Shown one piece after another: positions 32,913 through 43,884 of a stretch of DNA of 64,000 nucleotides. Position 1 is the stretch's first letter. Each line of letters opens with the position of its first letter. A program made the position numbers and the translations under genes. Source of the stretch: Triatoma infestans (lineage: Eukaryota > Arthropoda > Insecta > Hemiptera > Reduviidae); the NCBI GenBank assembly GCA_011037195.1, contig JAAEAF010009047.1, positions 1-64,000 on the forward strand, in the 5' to 3' direction. The notes beneath the pieces were generated by a model, which was not told where the DNA came from, searched no databases, and was given only the letters and a program-made list of their open reading frames with translations.

Positions 32913-33319
32913 TGGTGAGAAGCTCAGAAATTTAAAGAAAGAAAATGATAACTTTCGCTGGAAAGATATATAAAAAGTGTGTCATATTCGTTTTTGTATT
33001 CAAATTCTTCTTAGTAGAGTGCACTCAGTTGTCTCGAGTAATTTTCTTGAATTTTTTTCAGCAATTTTTACAAAATATATTGTCAGAGATACGTCTTATT
33101 GAACAATCTGTGCCAGGCATTACAGCCCTCTGATAAGTGGCCAGAAAAATTCTGGATTCTTAAAGTTATTCACATCTTTACCGCGAACAAACGCCCGCAA
33201 GGGATATGTGTTGCATGCACTTACTTGGGGAATAGCGACACCATGGGTTACCACAGCTCAGTACTCCATGCATTTTGTCAGAACAGTACACAATACACTT
33301 AAACTACAACACTCTACAC

Positions 33320-34118
33320 TTTAGATTAGATTAGATTCTAAAAGGGGGGATTGGCTCCTCAGCCTGCGCCACCGCGACACCCCAGGATCTATTGTGGCAC
33401 CCCACCAAGTTGGAGGCCTTTCCCCGGTCCTGTTCTTTATCGTACTGTGGAGTTGGGGGGGGCTCGCTCGTGGTCAATTAGGGCACCTGCCATCAGAGCA
33501 CCCTCTCGAGTCCTGCTTGCCTTAGTAGACTTAATGGGTCCGAGAGGGGCTGATGCTTGATGGCACCAGCTTCTCTTTTCCAAAGAGGCGGTACCTTAGC
33601 CATACCTGCCCCTTGCACTGACATACCACGTGCAGCGCAGTTTCCTCTTCTTCCTGACAAAACCTACACAGGCTATCCGTTGCGATGCATGTGCTTGTTA
33701 AGTCTACAATGGCCAGTGAGAACGCCAACTGCTATCCTTATGGCCACCCGGTCTAATTGGAGTAATTCCGCAGTAAGCTTGGGCGAGTAGCTATTAATAA
33801 TCGTTTTCGCCAGGTTTTGGCCTAGGGTTTTGACCTACCATTCCCTTGATCAGTCCTGCATCCATGTCTTGATGGATGCACTCCTAAGGCTTCTTGAGGC
33901 GCCACAGAACGGCTCCAGCCCGATAAGTGCTCTGATTGAACCCTCCCGGGCCAGGCGGTCCGCCGCCTCATAGCCTCTATAACCCGAATGCCCAGGTACC
34001 CAAACCAGGAAGACCTTATTATGGCTACTAATTTCCCTGAGTGCAACTAGGCAGTACCACACCAACCTTGAGCTGATCTCCCACGAGTCAATTGCTCGCA
34101 GAGCAGCCTGGACTCTCT
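33320..34118 (-). mobile_element. LINE-H 3' fragment (RNase H and zinc knuckle, decayed)
   Basis: The minus strand reads QAALRAIDSWEISSRLVW, then VFLVWVPGHSGYRGYEAADR and LAREGSIRALIGLEPFCGAS, then a knuckle region (CVGFVRKKRKLRCTW, first Cys positions altered). Its end at 33320-33340 is an (AATCT)n tail, seen as TTAGATTAGATTAGATT on the plus strand. The same kind of tail ends LINE-B at 36697 and 50933, so H and B are related by their 3' end. Frameshifts and stops are present. Confidence 0.75.
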
Positions 34119-34192
34119 ACTTTACAGACAAGGACAAACACAGTACACAAACTAGGGTCTCCGTCCCAAGTTAATTGGCGAAAGCTAAGGGA

Positions 34193-34400
34193 GAAGGAAC
34201 AGATTAGCTCAGTGGTAGCGCGCTAGACTAGCAACGTGGAGGTTCCGGGTTCGAATCCAGCATGCTGCCCTTAGATTTTCTCTTTCTAGAAACCTCTACA
34301 ACTCACTGTCCGGTGATTGGCAATGTTGTGTGTAGCTATAGAACACTGCTTGGAGGCCGGCAGTGCATTGGAGAAGGTTCCGAGGGCAAAATAGATCTTT
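34193..34400 (+). mobile_element. tRNA-like SINE head with shared 3' module
   Basis: A Pol III A box (TAGCTCAGTGG, 34205-34215) and B box (GGTTCGAATCC, within 34247-34258) sit at tRNA spacing, with an AGC in the anticodon-loop position. The acceptor halves do not pair and two anticodon-stem pairs are mismatched, so it is not a working tRNA gene. A body follows with GAACACTGCTTGGAGGCC and GCAGTGCATTGGAG, as in the SINE at 19797-20046. That fits a SINE of the same group. Confidence 0.7.
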
Positions 34401-35468
34401 CAGGTCGTAGTGCAATAATCCCCTATAACAATCTACCGCGAACAAATAAGCAACATTACTTTTCCTACGGGTTGTACATAATGGAAAATTACATCAGTCA
34501 TATTATTATCTTCTTATAGTAAGTTCAATTTTTTTTTTCTTTCATATTTTTCCTTCTATGAAACCACCCACAACAATAATGTAGTATTATAGCTAGTAAT
34601 AATATAAAAAAAAAAAAAACTCGTTATACCTCATACATATGAAAGTAGTAGGTATGCCAGCTAGATATGTTATAGAGGTAACCAGTGATATTTATTAGTC
34701 GTAATCCCCTAGAGAATCACGTGTATATTTCACGCTCTGTTTAGTTCATCCGTCTTACCACGTTGTCTACCCCATCAAAATAGGCAAAAAAAAAAAAACG
34801 GTTAAAAATAGATTATAGATTCAAGCAATTGATAGGCAAAAAAAAAAAGCAAATATCATCCTCTTTTATTTTATGTATTTTATAAAAATACATCCATTTA
34901 TATATATACATATATTTATAGAATAAAGAAATGTCTACATTCATATGTTTATTTAAAGTGCATACATGAACATATTGGAACTACTAAATGGCACTGATAA
35001 ATTATCTCGAAAACAGCTCCAATTATTTTCGTAATATTTCGTATAATTTTACATACATCACAAACATTTCTACAATCACTTTTATTTAAAAAAAATGTTC
35101 ACAGGAAGATAGTTTTGTTTTAGTGGTTTTGTGGGAACAATAGCGTTAAGCTTTCCTCTATAGAATCATTTCAATACAATGTACGAGTTTTACCATTGGT
35201 AGAATTCTAAATTTGAAGAAATCCGAGTAACAGAAAATGCGACATTACACAGAATACTTTTTCGAGATTTTTGGAATTTTCTCGAAACTGACATTCCATT
35301 AAACTTGTAAATTACTAACTGCGCAGATAATATAAATTATCACATTTATTTGTGATTTATTTTATTTTTTTCTCCGTAAGTAGTTCTGCAGAATTTCTTA
35401 CATTATATTTTAAATATTATATAAGGGTTGGATCATGTGAAATATAAGTAAAGAAAAAAAAAAAAAAA
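34401..35468. other. AT-rich spacer
   Basis: At about 34985-35050 and 35210-35310 there are X-like words (CTCGAAAACAGCTCCAATTA, TTTTCGAGATTTTTGGAATT) that may be very old X copies. No gene recognised. Confidence 0.35.
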
Positions 35469-36472
35469 TCTGGTGTGAAACACTCACACAACTTTCTCTT
35501 ACTCCAGTTTTCAAAATTATAATTGACAAATTTCGCTAGTTTGTGTACCAATTTTATTTCAATTCGTCGAAAACTGAAAAAAACTGTCCAGTAAAAGCGC
35601 ACTTCCGGTTTACTAATTTTCTTGAAACTTGGAATTTTTGCCATCTATTTATTTCTAGTTAATTTTGTTTGGATGATATAATTGTATAATCAACTATGAT
35701 AGCACTTTAGGGAAAACACAACCCCACCCCTCCTCCAAAAGTGCCCTTAAATGAATTTTTCTAGAGAAATATTTTAAATAAAAGTTGTAGATCTCTGCAT
35801 GTTTAGTTTATATACGAAGTTTCAAGAAAATCGTCTGAGCCATTTTTTAGAAAATCGCGAAAAAGTGAAAAAAAAATCATTCAGTAAAGTGTTAAAAAAT
35901 AAACGTACTTCCGGTTATCCATTGTTTTGAAACGGAATTTCAACAACATATTTAATTCTAATTAACATTATTTAGATGATAAAATTGTTTAATAAACTGA
36001 AATAGCACTTTAGATGAAAACCTAACCCCACCCCTCCTCAAGAAGTGCCCTTAAATGAATTATCCCGAAGAAATGTTTGAAATAAAAGCTGTAGCTCTTT
36101 GTATGTGTAGTTGATATACAAAGTTCAGAGAAAATCATCGGAGCCATTTTTGAGAAAATCGCGAAAAACGTAAAAAAAAAAAAAACTAGTAAAGTGGTAC
36201 TTCCGGTTGAGGAATTTTGACAGATAACGCACCGTCAGATCTTATGGTAATACCTAAACGTAATATCAAGTTTCAATTCTCTACGGTTTTTCGTTTTTGA
36301 GCTATGCTGTTCACATACATACACATAGACACACACACACAGAGACCATTTGCTAAAAACCACTTTCTTAGACTGAGGGGATCTCAAAACGGATATTTCC
36401 GGTGAAAACTCGATTCGAAAATTTGACACGATTACAATACTTCCTCTTACTAGGAGTAAGAGAAAGTAAAAA
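35469..36472 (+). mobile_element. Family X repeat, reference full-length copy
   Basis: Order of parts: TC at 35469; a 5' hairpin, GTGTGA/TCACAC, at 35473-35489; the subterminal repeat ACTTTCTCTTACTCC at 35491-35505; three ACTTCCGG motifs at 35601, 35907 and 36199, marking tandem units of about 300 bp, two complete and one partial; a (CA)n tract near 36313-36342; a block GATATTTCCGGTGAAAACTC; and the 3' hairpin CTCTTACTAGGAGTAAGAG at 36444-36462, which includes the matching GGAGTAAGAGAAAGT (36453-36467). It is flanked by A-runs on both sides. No strand codes for a protein. The layout (subterminal inverted repeat, internal repeats, microsatellite, terminal stem-loop, no duplication) resembles HINE/DINE-1-type Helentrons. 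An unusual DNA transposon is the alternative. Confidence 0.85.
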
Positions 36473-36561
36473 CAGAGGAAAGTGGGAAAAGGAGAAACGC
36501 CTAAGCCATCCTAGAGGCCGCGTCCGAACAGACCTTTATGTATGTAGCGTATATGCTAAGT

Positions 36562-36696
36562 AAGTTTCAACTAAATCATTGGAGCCATTTTCGAGTAAAT
36601 AGCAATAAAAAAAAAAAAAATTAAAAATCAATTTCAGCAAAATGGTCCTTCCTGTTGAGGAATTTTGACAGAAAACTTTCATTTGAATTCCACTGT
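36562..36696 (+). mobile_element. Family X fragment
   Basis: It contains AAGTTTCAACTAAATC, GGAGCCATTTTCGAG and CTTCCTGTTGAGGAATTTTG, the junction of unit two and the last block. It abuts the LINE-B tail. Confidence 0.6.
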
Positions 36697-38436
36697 AGAT
36701 TTGATTAGATTGGCAAATGGGGTAGGCGAGCATCATTCCACTGCGAACTGCATTAAGAGGTCTATTGTGTCCTTTTTTGTAAGATTATAGCACATCCTTG
36801 AGCATCGCCTCTAAATCAAGCCTGGCAAAGCTAAACTGGCTCCGTCATGAAGCTTCGGGATTGCTTGTCTCCAGCTGAAGAAACCTTGTCCTCATCAGAC
36901 CAGTACACTCACAAAGAATGTGTATCGGGGTTTCCTCCTCTGCCTTGCAGAATCGGCATATCACATATCTGCAAGTAGTAGTTGGTGCATGTGTCTATTT
37001 AGCCTACAATGCCTTGTTAATAAACCCACTATTAGCCTTATATCCCTTCGGCTATGGCTCTGTGGTTCTCTGGTAAAATTTACGTAAATGTCTTTTAATA
37101 AAGAATTTAGCCTGCCTCTGCCTTGGTGTTCTTTCCCACCAATGCAGATGCTGGTCTTCTATCCAGTCCTTGATAGAAGCTTGAATCAGGCTCCTGGGCA
37201 ACCCGCAGAAAGGCTCGAGCCCTCACTCGCCAGGACATCCGCCCTTTCGTTACCAAGGAACACCGCATGTCCCGTCATGCAGGCGAATGTCAACTTATTT
37301 CGAGCACCCACCTCGATTAGGGCAGATAGGCAGTCCCACACCCTATTTGGTGTGAAGAAGTGCCTTCAAGGCTGCCTAACTATCGGAGTATGTGACTACT
37401 CTCTGCTCTCCAATCCTTGCCTAATAATCTCTTTAGCGCACCGTTGTAACGCTACAACTTCTGCCTGAAAGACCGTGGTATACTTCCCTAGACTGGCCTT
37501 AATCTTAACTTTAGGCCTTTTCCCCAAAGACCCCTGCTCCGACCACAGTCGGAGTTTTGGAGCCGTCATTACCAGACCGAATTGGCGAACAGAGAGGGAT
37601 CGCTACCTCTCCTGGAGATGGACATCAACAACCAGTGTCAACATCAGGGGGACAATACCCTCCTTGAGGGCACCCCCTCCCTACTTTCACTTTAAGCGCG
37701 GTCTGGCCTACTGTAGAATATTAATTCTATTTTTTAGCCCAGATTCCATCCATCGCATAGCGTGCTGGTACTTTTCTTCTTCGGAGAGTTGGTGATCGTA
37801 TCTTCACTTGCTTTAGATGGCCTCTATGTCTAAAAAAAGGTGGCTACCGCAATATCTCTTTATCCTCTAAGGATTTTGAAAGTAGCCTATTGAGGTCATC
37901 CAGTGCGGCAGCTGCCGACCTACCTGGTTGATAAGCGTATTGGCGGGCGCCCGCCAAATTACACTTAGAACCTTATCCCTAATGTACCTGCCCTCCAATC
38001 TTTCTAAAACCTTGCTTAAGAAAGAAGATAGGCCAGATCAGTCTATAAGAGCTTGGCGTTAGGTTAGACACTCTACCCACTTTGGAGAGGTAAATAACTT
38101 TGGCACTACGCCACGTTACCGTTTATATCGGCGTGCTATACGATAAAGATGTAAAGACTTTACACAGGTACAGTAAGAGTATTTTTAGTCTTTTTTTTAA
38201 AGTACCGGGTAAATCCCATTTAGCACTGGGGATTTGAAGGGTTCGGATTTGTAATAGCCCATCTGACCTTATTTGGCCTCGTAATGAAGTGGCGAGTTTC
38301 CAGCCTCTGGGGATGGTCTGATGGGCATCTCCCCAGACAAAACCATAACCTCTGAGCCTGGAAAGTGCGACTTCAAGAGAAGCCCTAGGATTTTCACTTC
38401 CGAGATGGTACCACCCATCTTCTTGAGGAACCCTAC
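36697..38436 (-). mobile_element. LINE-B copy with RT start, RNase H and knuckle (decayed)
   Basis: On the minus strand, from 38436 downward, the beginning of an RT domain is readable across frameshifts: SDGLLQIRTLQIPSAKWDLP, then LLLYLCKVFTSL, then TWRSAKVIYLSKVGR (the 'W...K.I.LPK.GR' motif). The middle of RT, including the catalytic YADD, is not present. The RNase H remnants AGVFGEKA, YSDS*AALKALLH and EPFCGLPRSLIQASIKDW follow, then an intact-looking knuckle, CRFCKAEEETPIHILCEC, and the 3' UTR to an (AATCT)n-type tail. Internal deletion of the RT palm plus many stops make it dead. A 259-bp 3' copy lies at 50933-51191. Confidence 0.8.
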
Positions 38437-38740
38437 TGTAATAGTCCAAAGAAAGTATTCGTATCAGTGAAAGAGAGACAAAATGTCAGGACCACTCTCT
38501 CGGACTAGAGTGAGAGAAACCACATAAATACAGCGACGGACCACAGATAGAGGAGAGTTCATATATGAGGTCACTCGCCAATCACTTCGTGTCAGTACCC
38601 CTTTTCCACTCTACCGTACTCTATCATTTCAAGTGTAAAGTCCAGGCAGTCAGTGTCACTTAGTATATTATACAGTGTTAACCATATTTAGTTAATTCAT
38701 TCAAACCAGACCATTTTTCTCCTTCAACAACCCCATTATA
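38437..38740 (+). mobile_element. LTR4 solo LTR-like copy
   Basis: The ~304-bp unit begins TGTAATAGTCCAAAG and ends CAACCCCATTATA. It has CATAAATACAGCGACGG (TATA region), CACTCTCTCGGACTAGAGT and AAGTGTAAAGTCCAGGCAGT, matching the reverse complement of 7986-8279 throughout. It sits between a LINE-B 5' edge and an X fragment. The flanks (CTAC, CGTA) do not give a clear duplication. Confidence 0.75.
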
Positions 38741-38757
38741 CGTACCTACTTAGTTTG

Positions 38758-39072
38758 TAGTACCGTCTTTGACCAAAATTCTGTGGATTCTGGCGCACGA
38801 GGAGACACCTACAATCTTCTCGCAAAATGATCTCATTGTAATACTCAAACAAATAACAAGTTTGAATTTCCTAAGATTTTTCGGTTTTTGAGCCATATTG
38901 TTCTTAATAAAGACACACAGATACACACGGTACATTTTCTAAAAAAAAAAAACAAAAAATTAAAAAAAAACATTTTCGGACTTACATGATCTCAAAATGT
39001 CTATTTCCGGTGAAAATTCGGAAATTTAAAACGATCGCGATACTTCCTCTTCCTCTTTAGAAAGTAGAAAAA
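38758..39072 (+). mobile_element. Family X fragment, 3' part, diverged
   Basis: From the GACCAAAATTCTGTGG block through TTTTTCGGTTTTTGAGCC, the short CA tract and TATTTCCGGTGAAAATTCGG to a degraded end (ACTTCCTCTTCCTCTTTAG). More diverged than other copies. Confidence 0.7.
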
Positions 39073-39764
39073 TTTCAAAACGCAGAAATTATATTATATT
39101 CCTTAAAAATAAACGCTTTTTTAGATAAATATTGTTCTTCCCTCCAAAAAAAATGTTATATCAAACAAATTAAGCATGTAATTTAGTTTTTTTACAAAGC
39201 TGATATGAGTGGTGAATGTATATAGAGTTTGATGGAAATGAATAATCCTAAAAATAAAATTGTTGAAAATTCAATTACTAGGATCAACCTATCAAAGTGT
39301 CCTTCAGTTTGATATAATCTAATCAAAACAGTAGTGGCCGAGGATGAAGAGAATCAGTGCCGCTGTTGGGAAAAAAAGGGAGAGAACAAGGCCGCTTCAA
39401 TGTTCCATTCCACTTATCAATACACTTCATCAAGATACTGAATTAGGAGAGATTTGAACAAATTTGGTTTATCTGTTTATTTATTTTTTTTTAACCAGAA
39501 AGATGGTTTTATTGAATTTTCTTGAAAACTGACAATATTTGTTTCTAGTTAATATTATCAAATTTATACACCATCCTCCTAAAACAAGACTTTCACCTAC
39601 TTTAATTAATATAAATTAATCGAGAAATTTTTTTTTAAAATTGCAATTTTACAATATATTTTACAAGCTACAAAAAATGGTTGTGCGGATTTTACATGTA
39701 GATATCTGTCTATCTATGCAGCAAACATTTTATGAAAATTAAAGAAAGTCAATTTAAAAAAAAA
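39073..39764. other. AT-rich spacer
   Basis: No gene or clear repeat. A faint X-like word (TTTTCTTGAAAACTGACAA) is near 39519. Confidence 0.45.
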
Positions 39765-40746
39765 TCTGGTGTGAAACACTCACACAATTTTCTCTTACTC
39801 CTATTCTCAAAATTATAATTGACAAAGGTTTGTGTACCAAATATAACGAAATTCGTCGAAAACTGAAAAAAGTGTTCAGTAAAAGCGCACTTCCGCTTAC
39901 TAATTTTCTTAAAACTTGTTTGGCCATCCATTTATTTCTAATTATTATTGTTTGCATGATAGAATTGTATAATCAACTATGATACCAATTTAGAGGAAGC
40001 TATAACCCCATCCCTTCCCTAAAAGTGCCCTTAAATGAATTTTCCCAGAGAAATGTTTTAAATAAAAAATGTAAATCACTGCATGTTTAGTTTATATATG
40101 AAGTTTCAAGAAAATCGTCGGAGCCATTTTTGAGAAAATCGCAAAAAAGTGAAAAAATCATTTAGTAAAGTGTTAAAATAAAAGCACTTCCGGTTATCTG
40201 TTTTTTTTTTTCAGATTCGGAATTTCAACAACATATTTAATTCTAATTAACATTATTTAGATGATAGAATTGTCTAATAAACTGAAGTAGCAGTTAAGAT
40301 GAAAACCTACGCCCACCCCTCCCACAGAAGTGCCCTTAAATAAATTTTCCCGGAGAAATGTTTCAAATAAAAGTTGTAATTGTTAGTATTTGTAGTTGAT
40401 ATTTCAAGTTTGAAGAAGATCGTTGGAACCATTTTTGAGTAAATTGCAAAAACGTAAAAAAACCAACTGGTAAAGTGGTACTTCCGGTTGAGGAATTTTG
40501 GCAGATGACGCACTGTCAGATCCCATGGTGATAGATAAACGGAATATCAAGTTTGAACTTTCTACGATTTTTCGTTTTTGAGCTATGCTGTTCACATACT
40601 TACACACACACACACACCATTTGCTAAAAACCACTTTTTTGGACTCAGGGGACTTTAAAACGGATATTTCTGGTGAAACCTCAATATCGAATATTTGACA
40701 CGATTACAATACTTCCTCTTACTAGGAAGTAAGAGAAAGTAAAAAA
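39765..40746 (+). mobile_element. Family X repeat, near full length
   Basis: It begins TCTGGTGTGAAACACTCACA and ends AGTAAGAGAAAGTAAAAA. The 3' hairpin has an extra A in the loop (CTCTTACTAGGAAGTAAGAG). Both ~300-bp units are present. The (CA)n tract is short (about 40603-40617). Confidence 0.88.
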
Positions 40747-40786
40747 CCAATATCTTTTGTATCTGTTTTCGAGAAAATTCCACAAG

Positions 40787-41205
40787 AAACTCTTTTTTTT
40801 TTTTTTTTTTTTTTTAATTTATTTGAAAATTTACAATTGCTGGTACGCTTGCGTAACCAGCAACAAGTAAATGAGATGACTTACATTAACGGGAATGGAG
40901 AAATCACCCAGTAGTGACCCACCACATTATTTCACTGCGCACTCAGTCGTCGAGGAGGGTTATCTGGAATGGCTGCTGAGGAAAGTTGGTGAATTAATGG
41001 ATTGTGATGATGTGCGAGACGGGTGTGAAATTTGCGGTATCGTATTTGGGCCAGGTCACTTATAAATTGAATTTGGAGATTGGAATGTATTGTCAGGTTA
41101 GAAACGTAAAATGGAGCATTGGTTATACAACGGAGTATTTTGGATTGTAGGGTTTGGAGGCGGTGGATGTTGGAACGCACAAGAAACTCAAAATCCAATT
41201 CTGTA
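40787..41205 (-). mobile_element. Jockey-like LINE-F 3' end with poly(A)
   Basis: The minus strand holds an 88-codon open end of ORF2: FEFLVRSNIHRLQTLQSKIL, then NAPFYVSNLTIHSNLQIQF and IPDNPPRRLSAQ, then stop. This is the C-terminal tail of Jockey-clade reverse transcriptases (QSK.LR...APFYVSN...RRL). A ~115-bp 3' UTR follows and then poly(A), seen as the T-run at 40792-40815. A longer decayed copy is at 47735-48600. RNase H is not present, as usual in Jockey. Confidence 0.85.
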
Positions 41206-41211
41206 ATTGTT

Positions 41212-41625
41212 TTGGTTTACCGATTTATTTCAATTTTGGAATTCTACCAAATGCTTCTAATGTGTATTAATATTATGTAGATGATAAAACCTTATGTTAA
41301 ACTGAAATAGGGTATGTTATTGTTCCCCCCCCCCAGCACCAAATGTGAAAAGTTTAATAAGAAAAAAAATCATTGGAGCTGTTTTCGAAAAAAAATAAAA
41401 TAAAATAAACTATTCAATAAAATCGCACTTCCGGTTGATAGGTTTTGCCCGAAATCTTCGTGTCTGAAATCTTCGTAAACGAAATACCAAGATAGATTCA
41501 TTAAAAACATATCCCTTCTCAGAGAACCAAAAAAAAAATAAGAGAAAGTAAAAAAATAGAAACTTATATATCTCAAGAAATTTCAATTTCGAAAATTTCG
41601 CACGATTGGAATAGTTCCTCTAACA
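41212..41625 (+). mobile_element. Family X-related fragment, rearranged
   Basis: X words in order: TTTCAATTTTGGAATT, ATTATGTAGATGATA, CATTGGAGCTGTTTTCGA and GCACTTCCGGTTGATAGG, then a deletion straight to ATAAGAGAAAGTAAAAA and a degraded final block. It directly abuts the Jockey fragment. Confidence 0.6.
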
Positions 41626-42409
41626 GTGTAATAATAATAATAATAAATTGCTTTTATTGCAAATTTTAATATAAAAAAAATATCATATAAACATTTCTTA
41701 TTCACTAATGACAAATACCCCTGGTTTTAACCATCGGAGGAGGTTTATGAAATAATTATCTTAATATTTTAGAACAAAAATTAAAAATTTTTTTCTTTTT
41801 AATATAGAAAAACATCGCGTTTTACTTCAAATATTATGAATTCACCAAGGATGATACCCGCATTTTACCTCTCTTTTGTCTCTTGGTGGTTGGATAATCG
41901 GCGCCTTTATCTCTCGGGGTTTGCCCCTTTCTTACTTCCCCACATCTTTCAAACATCCTCTATACCTATAGAAGTTCTACACTTGCTTTCAATATCTCGC
42001 CAGTACTAAAGTGTTTGTGCCGTTTCTTCTTCTGTCGTTTTGCGCGCTAGCATCTGTGTGGCTGTTCAGATTTCGCCTTGTGTTCTGATTTAGATCACAT
42101 TATATGCGCCTTCGCCTTATAATTAATATTAATTACCTGTTAGCAATAAAATTCATCTTTCCGCGCCATCTCCTTCAGCAGAACTTATCTTCCCCCCGTC
42201 TTGGTTGCTTCACCACGATCAGCAACGGCACCAATTGCGTCATCCGTTTCGTCGAGCCTTCTACTTCCTTTATCCGTACCTGAATTCCTTTTTTCACGAC
42301 GCCCTCGCACTCCCAATACGCCTGTCGCCTCATCGCCTCTTTGAGTAATCATTCGTCGTCATAAGAAGGGTAAGTCTCGCCTCTTTCTATTTCAGTTATT
42401 TTCTTCACT
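41626..42409. other. Spacer with an unexplained GC-richer pocket
   Basis: After an (AAT)n run, 41868-42395 is CpG- and pyrimidine-richer than its surroundings, without a long open frame or a match elsewhere in the window. It ends in GAAGGGTAAGTC, which looks like a splice donor. It could be a single-copy host exon or promoter, or an unmatched LTR. Confidence 0.25.
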
Positions 42410-43393
42410 TTTTTACTTTCTCTTACTCCTAGTAATCGTGGAAATATTGTAATCGTGTCAAATTTTCGATATTGAGGTTTTACCGGAAATATCTGTTTTG
42501 TGGTCCCCTGAGTATAAAAAAGTAGTTTTTAGCAAATGGTGTGTGTGTGTGAACAGCATAGCTCAAAAACGAAAAATCGTAGAAAGTTGAAACTTGATAT
42601 TACGTTTAGATATCACCATGGCATCTGACAGGGGGGGGTCACCTGTCAAAATTCCTCAACCGAAAGTGCCACTTTACTTCTTAATTTTTTTACTTCTTCG
42701 CGATTTTTTCAAAAATGGCTCCGACGTTTTTCTTTAAACTTGATATTTCAACTACACATACGAAGAGCTACAACTTCTATTTGAAACATTTTTCTGGGAA
42801 AATTCATTTAAGGGCAGTTATGGGGAAGGCGTGGGGTTAGGTTTACATCTAAAGTGCTATTTCAGTTTATTAAACAATTCTATCATCTAAATAATATTAA
42901 TTAGAATTAAATATGTTGTTGAAATTCCGAGTTTGTAAAAAAATTGGATGACCGGAAGTGCGTTTATTTTAACACTTTACTAAATGATTTTTCCACTTTT
43001 TCGCGATTTTCTCAAAAATGGCTCCGACGATTTTCTTGAAACTTATTATATAAACTAAACGTACAAATATCTACAATTCTTATTTAAAACATTTCTCTAG
43101 GAAAATTCATTTAATGGCACTTATAGGGAAGAGGGTGGGGTTATGTTTTTCTCTAAAGTGCTATCATAGTTGATTATACAATTCTATCATCCAAACGAAA
43201 TTAATTAGAAATAAATGGATGGCCAAAATTCCGAGTTTCAGGGAAATTAGTTAACCGGAAGTGCGCTTTTACTGAACGGTTTCATCAATTTTCGCCGTAT
43301 TTGAATTAATTTGGTATACTGGCTATAAAATTTGTCAATTATAATTTTGAGAACTGGAGTAAGAGAAAGTTGTGTGAGTGTTTCACACCAGAT
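42410..43393 (-). mobile_element. Family X repeat, near full length
   Basis: It starts TTTTACTTTCTCTTACTCCT and ends GTGAGTGTTTCACACCAGA, with both units. The left stem-loop arm is altered (AGTAATCGTGG). Near 42632 the usual CAGATAACG block is replaced by a G-run. Confidence 0.87.
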
Positions 43394-43884
43394 TTTTACA
43401 TTATTACTTGTTTGTAATTTCGTCTCATCGCTCGGCACCATGCCGATTACAACAAACAACCAATATATTAAAACAAAATTATTATTTAACTTTGACCCCA
43501 TGTGATCTGTTGACTGTACACACAGAATATAACTTTTTTCTATTATGAGAATTATATTTTTTTTAATAAATTTTGCCTATAAATCAATGCAGCTCTACTA
43601 CATTTTATAATAATCTGTCCATCTTCTCCATTAAAAAAAAAATCCATTAAATAATTCTTTGATATTGTTTCCTGTCCAAAATATTTCACTCTTTCTATTT
43701 AAATGTCATTCCGAAATATAGTATAGACTCTCTTTCATCTAATGTACATAATGACAGTTTTGTACTGACCTAGTATATCTTTTATAATTTAAGTTTAATA
43801 GTTCAGCACTTAATTTTACAATTAAATTGATATCATTGATAATAAATTCATCATTAAAATTAGATAAATTATCTTTTAATTGGA
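43394..43884. other. AT-rich spacer
   Basis: Nothing recognised before the LINE-A coding text begins. Confidence 0.5.

Noticed and set aside
33321..33337. Telomere-like (TTAGAT)n array
   Set aside because: Only about three units and located precisely at a LINE 3' end, so a LINE tail explains it. Insect telomeres use TTAGG.
34200..34270. Possible functional tRNA-Ala (AGC) gene
   Set aside because: A and B boxes and an AGC are present, but the acceptor ends do not pair, anticodon and T stems have mismatches, and a SINE body follows.
37088..37795. Plus-strand frames of 126 and 106 codons
   Set aside because: They are antisense shadows of the minus-strand LINE-B, which carries recognisable RT/RNase H/knuckle text.
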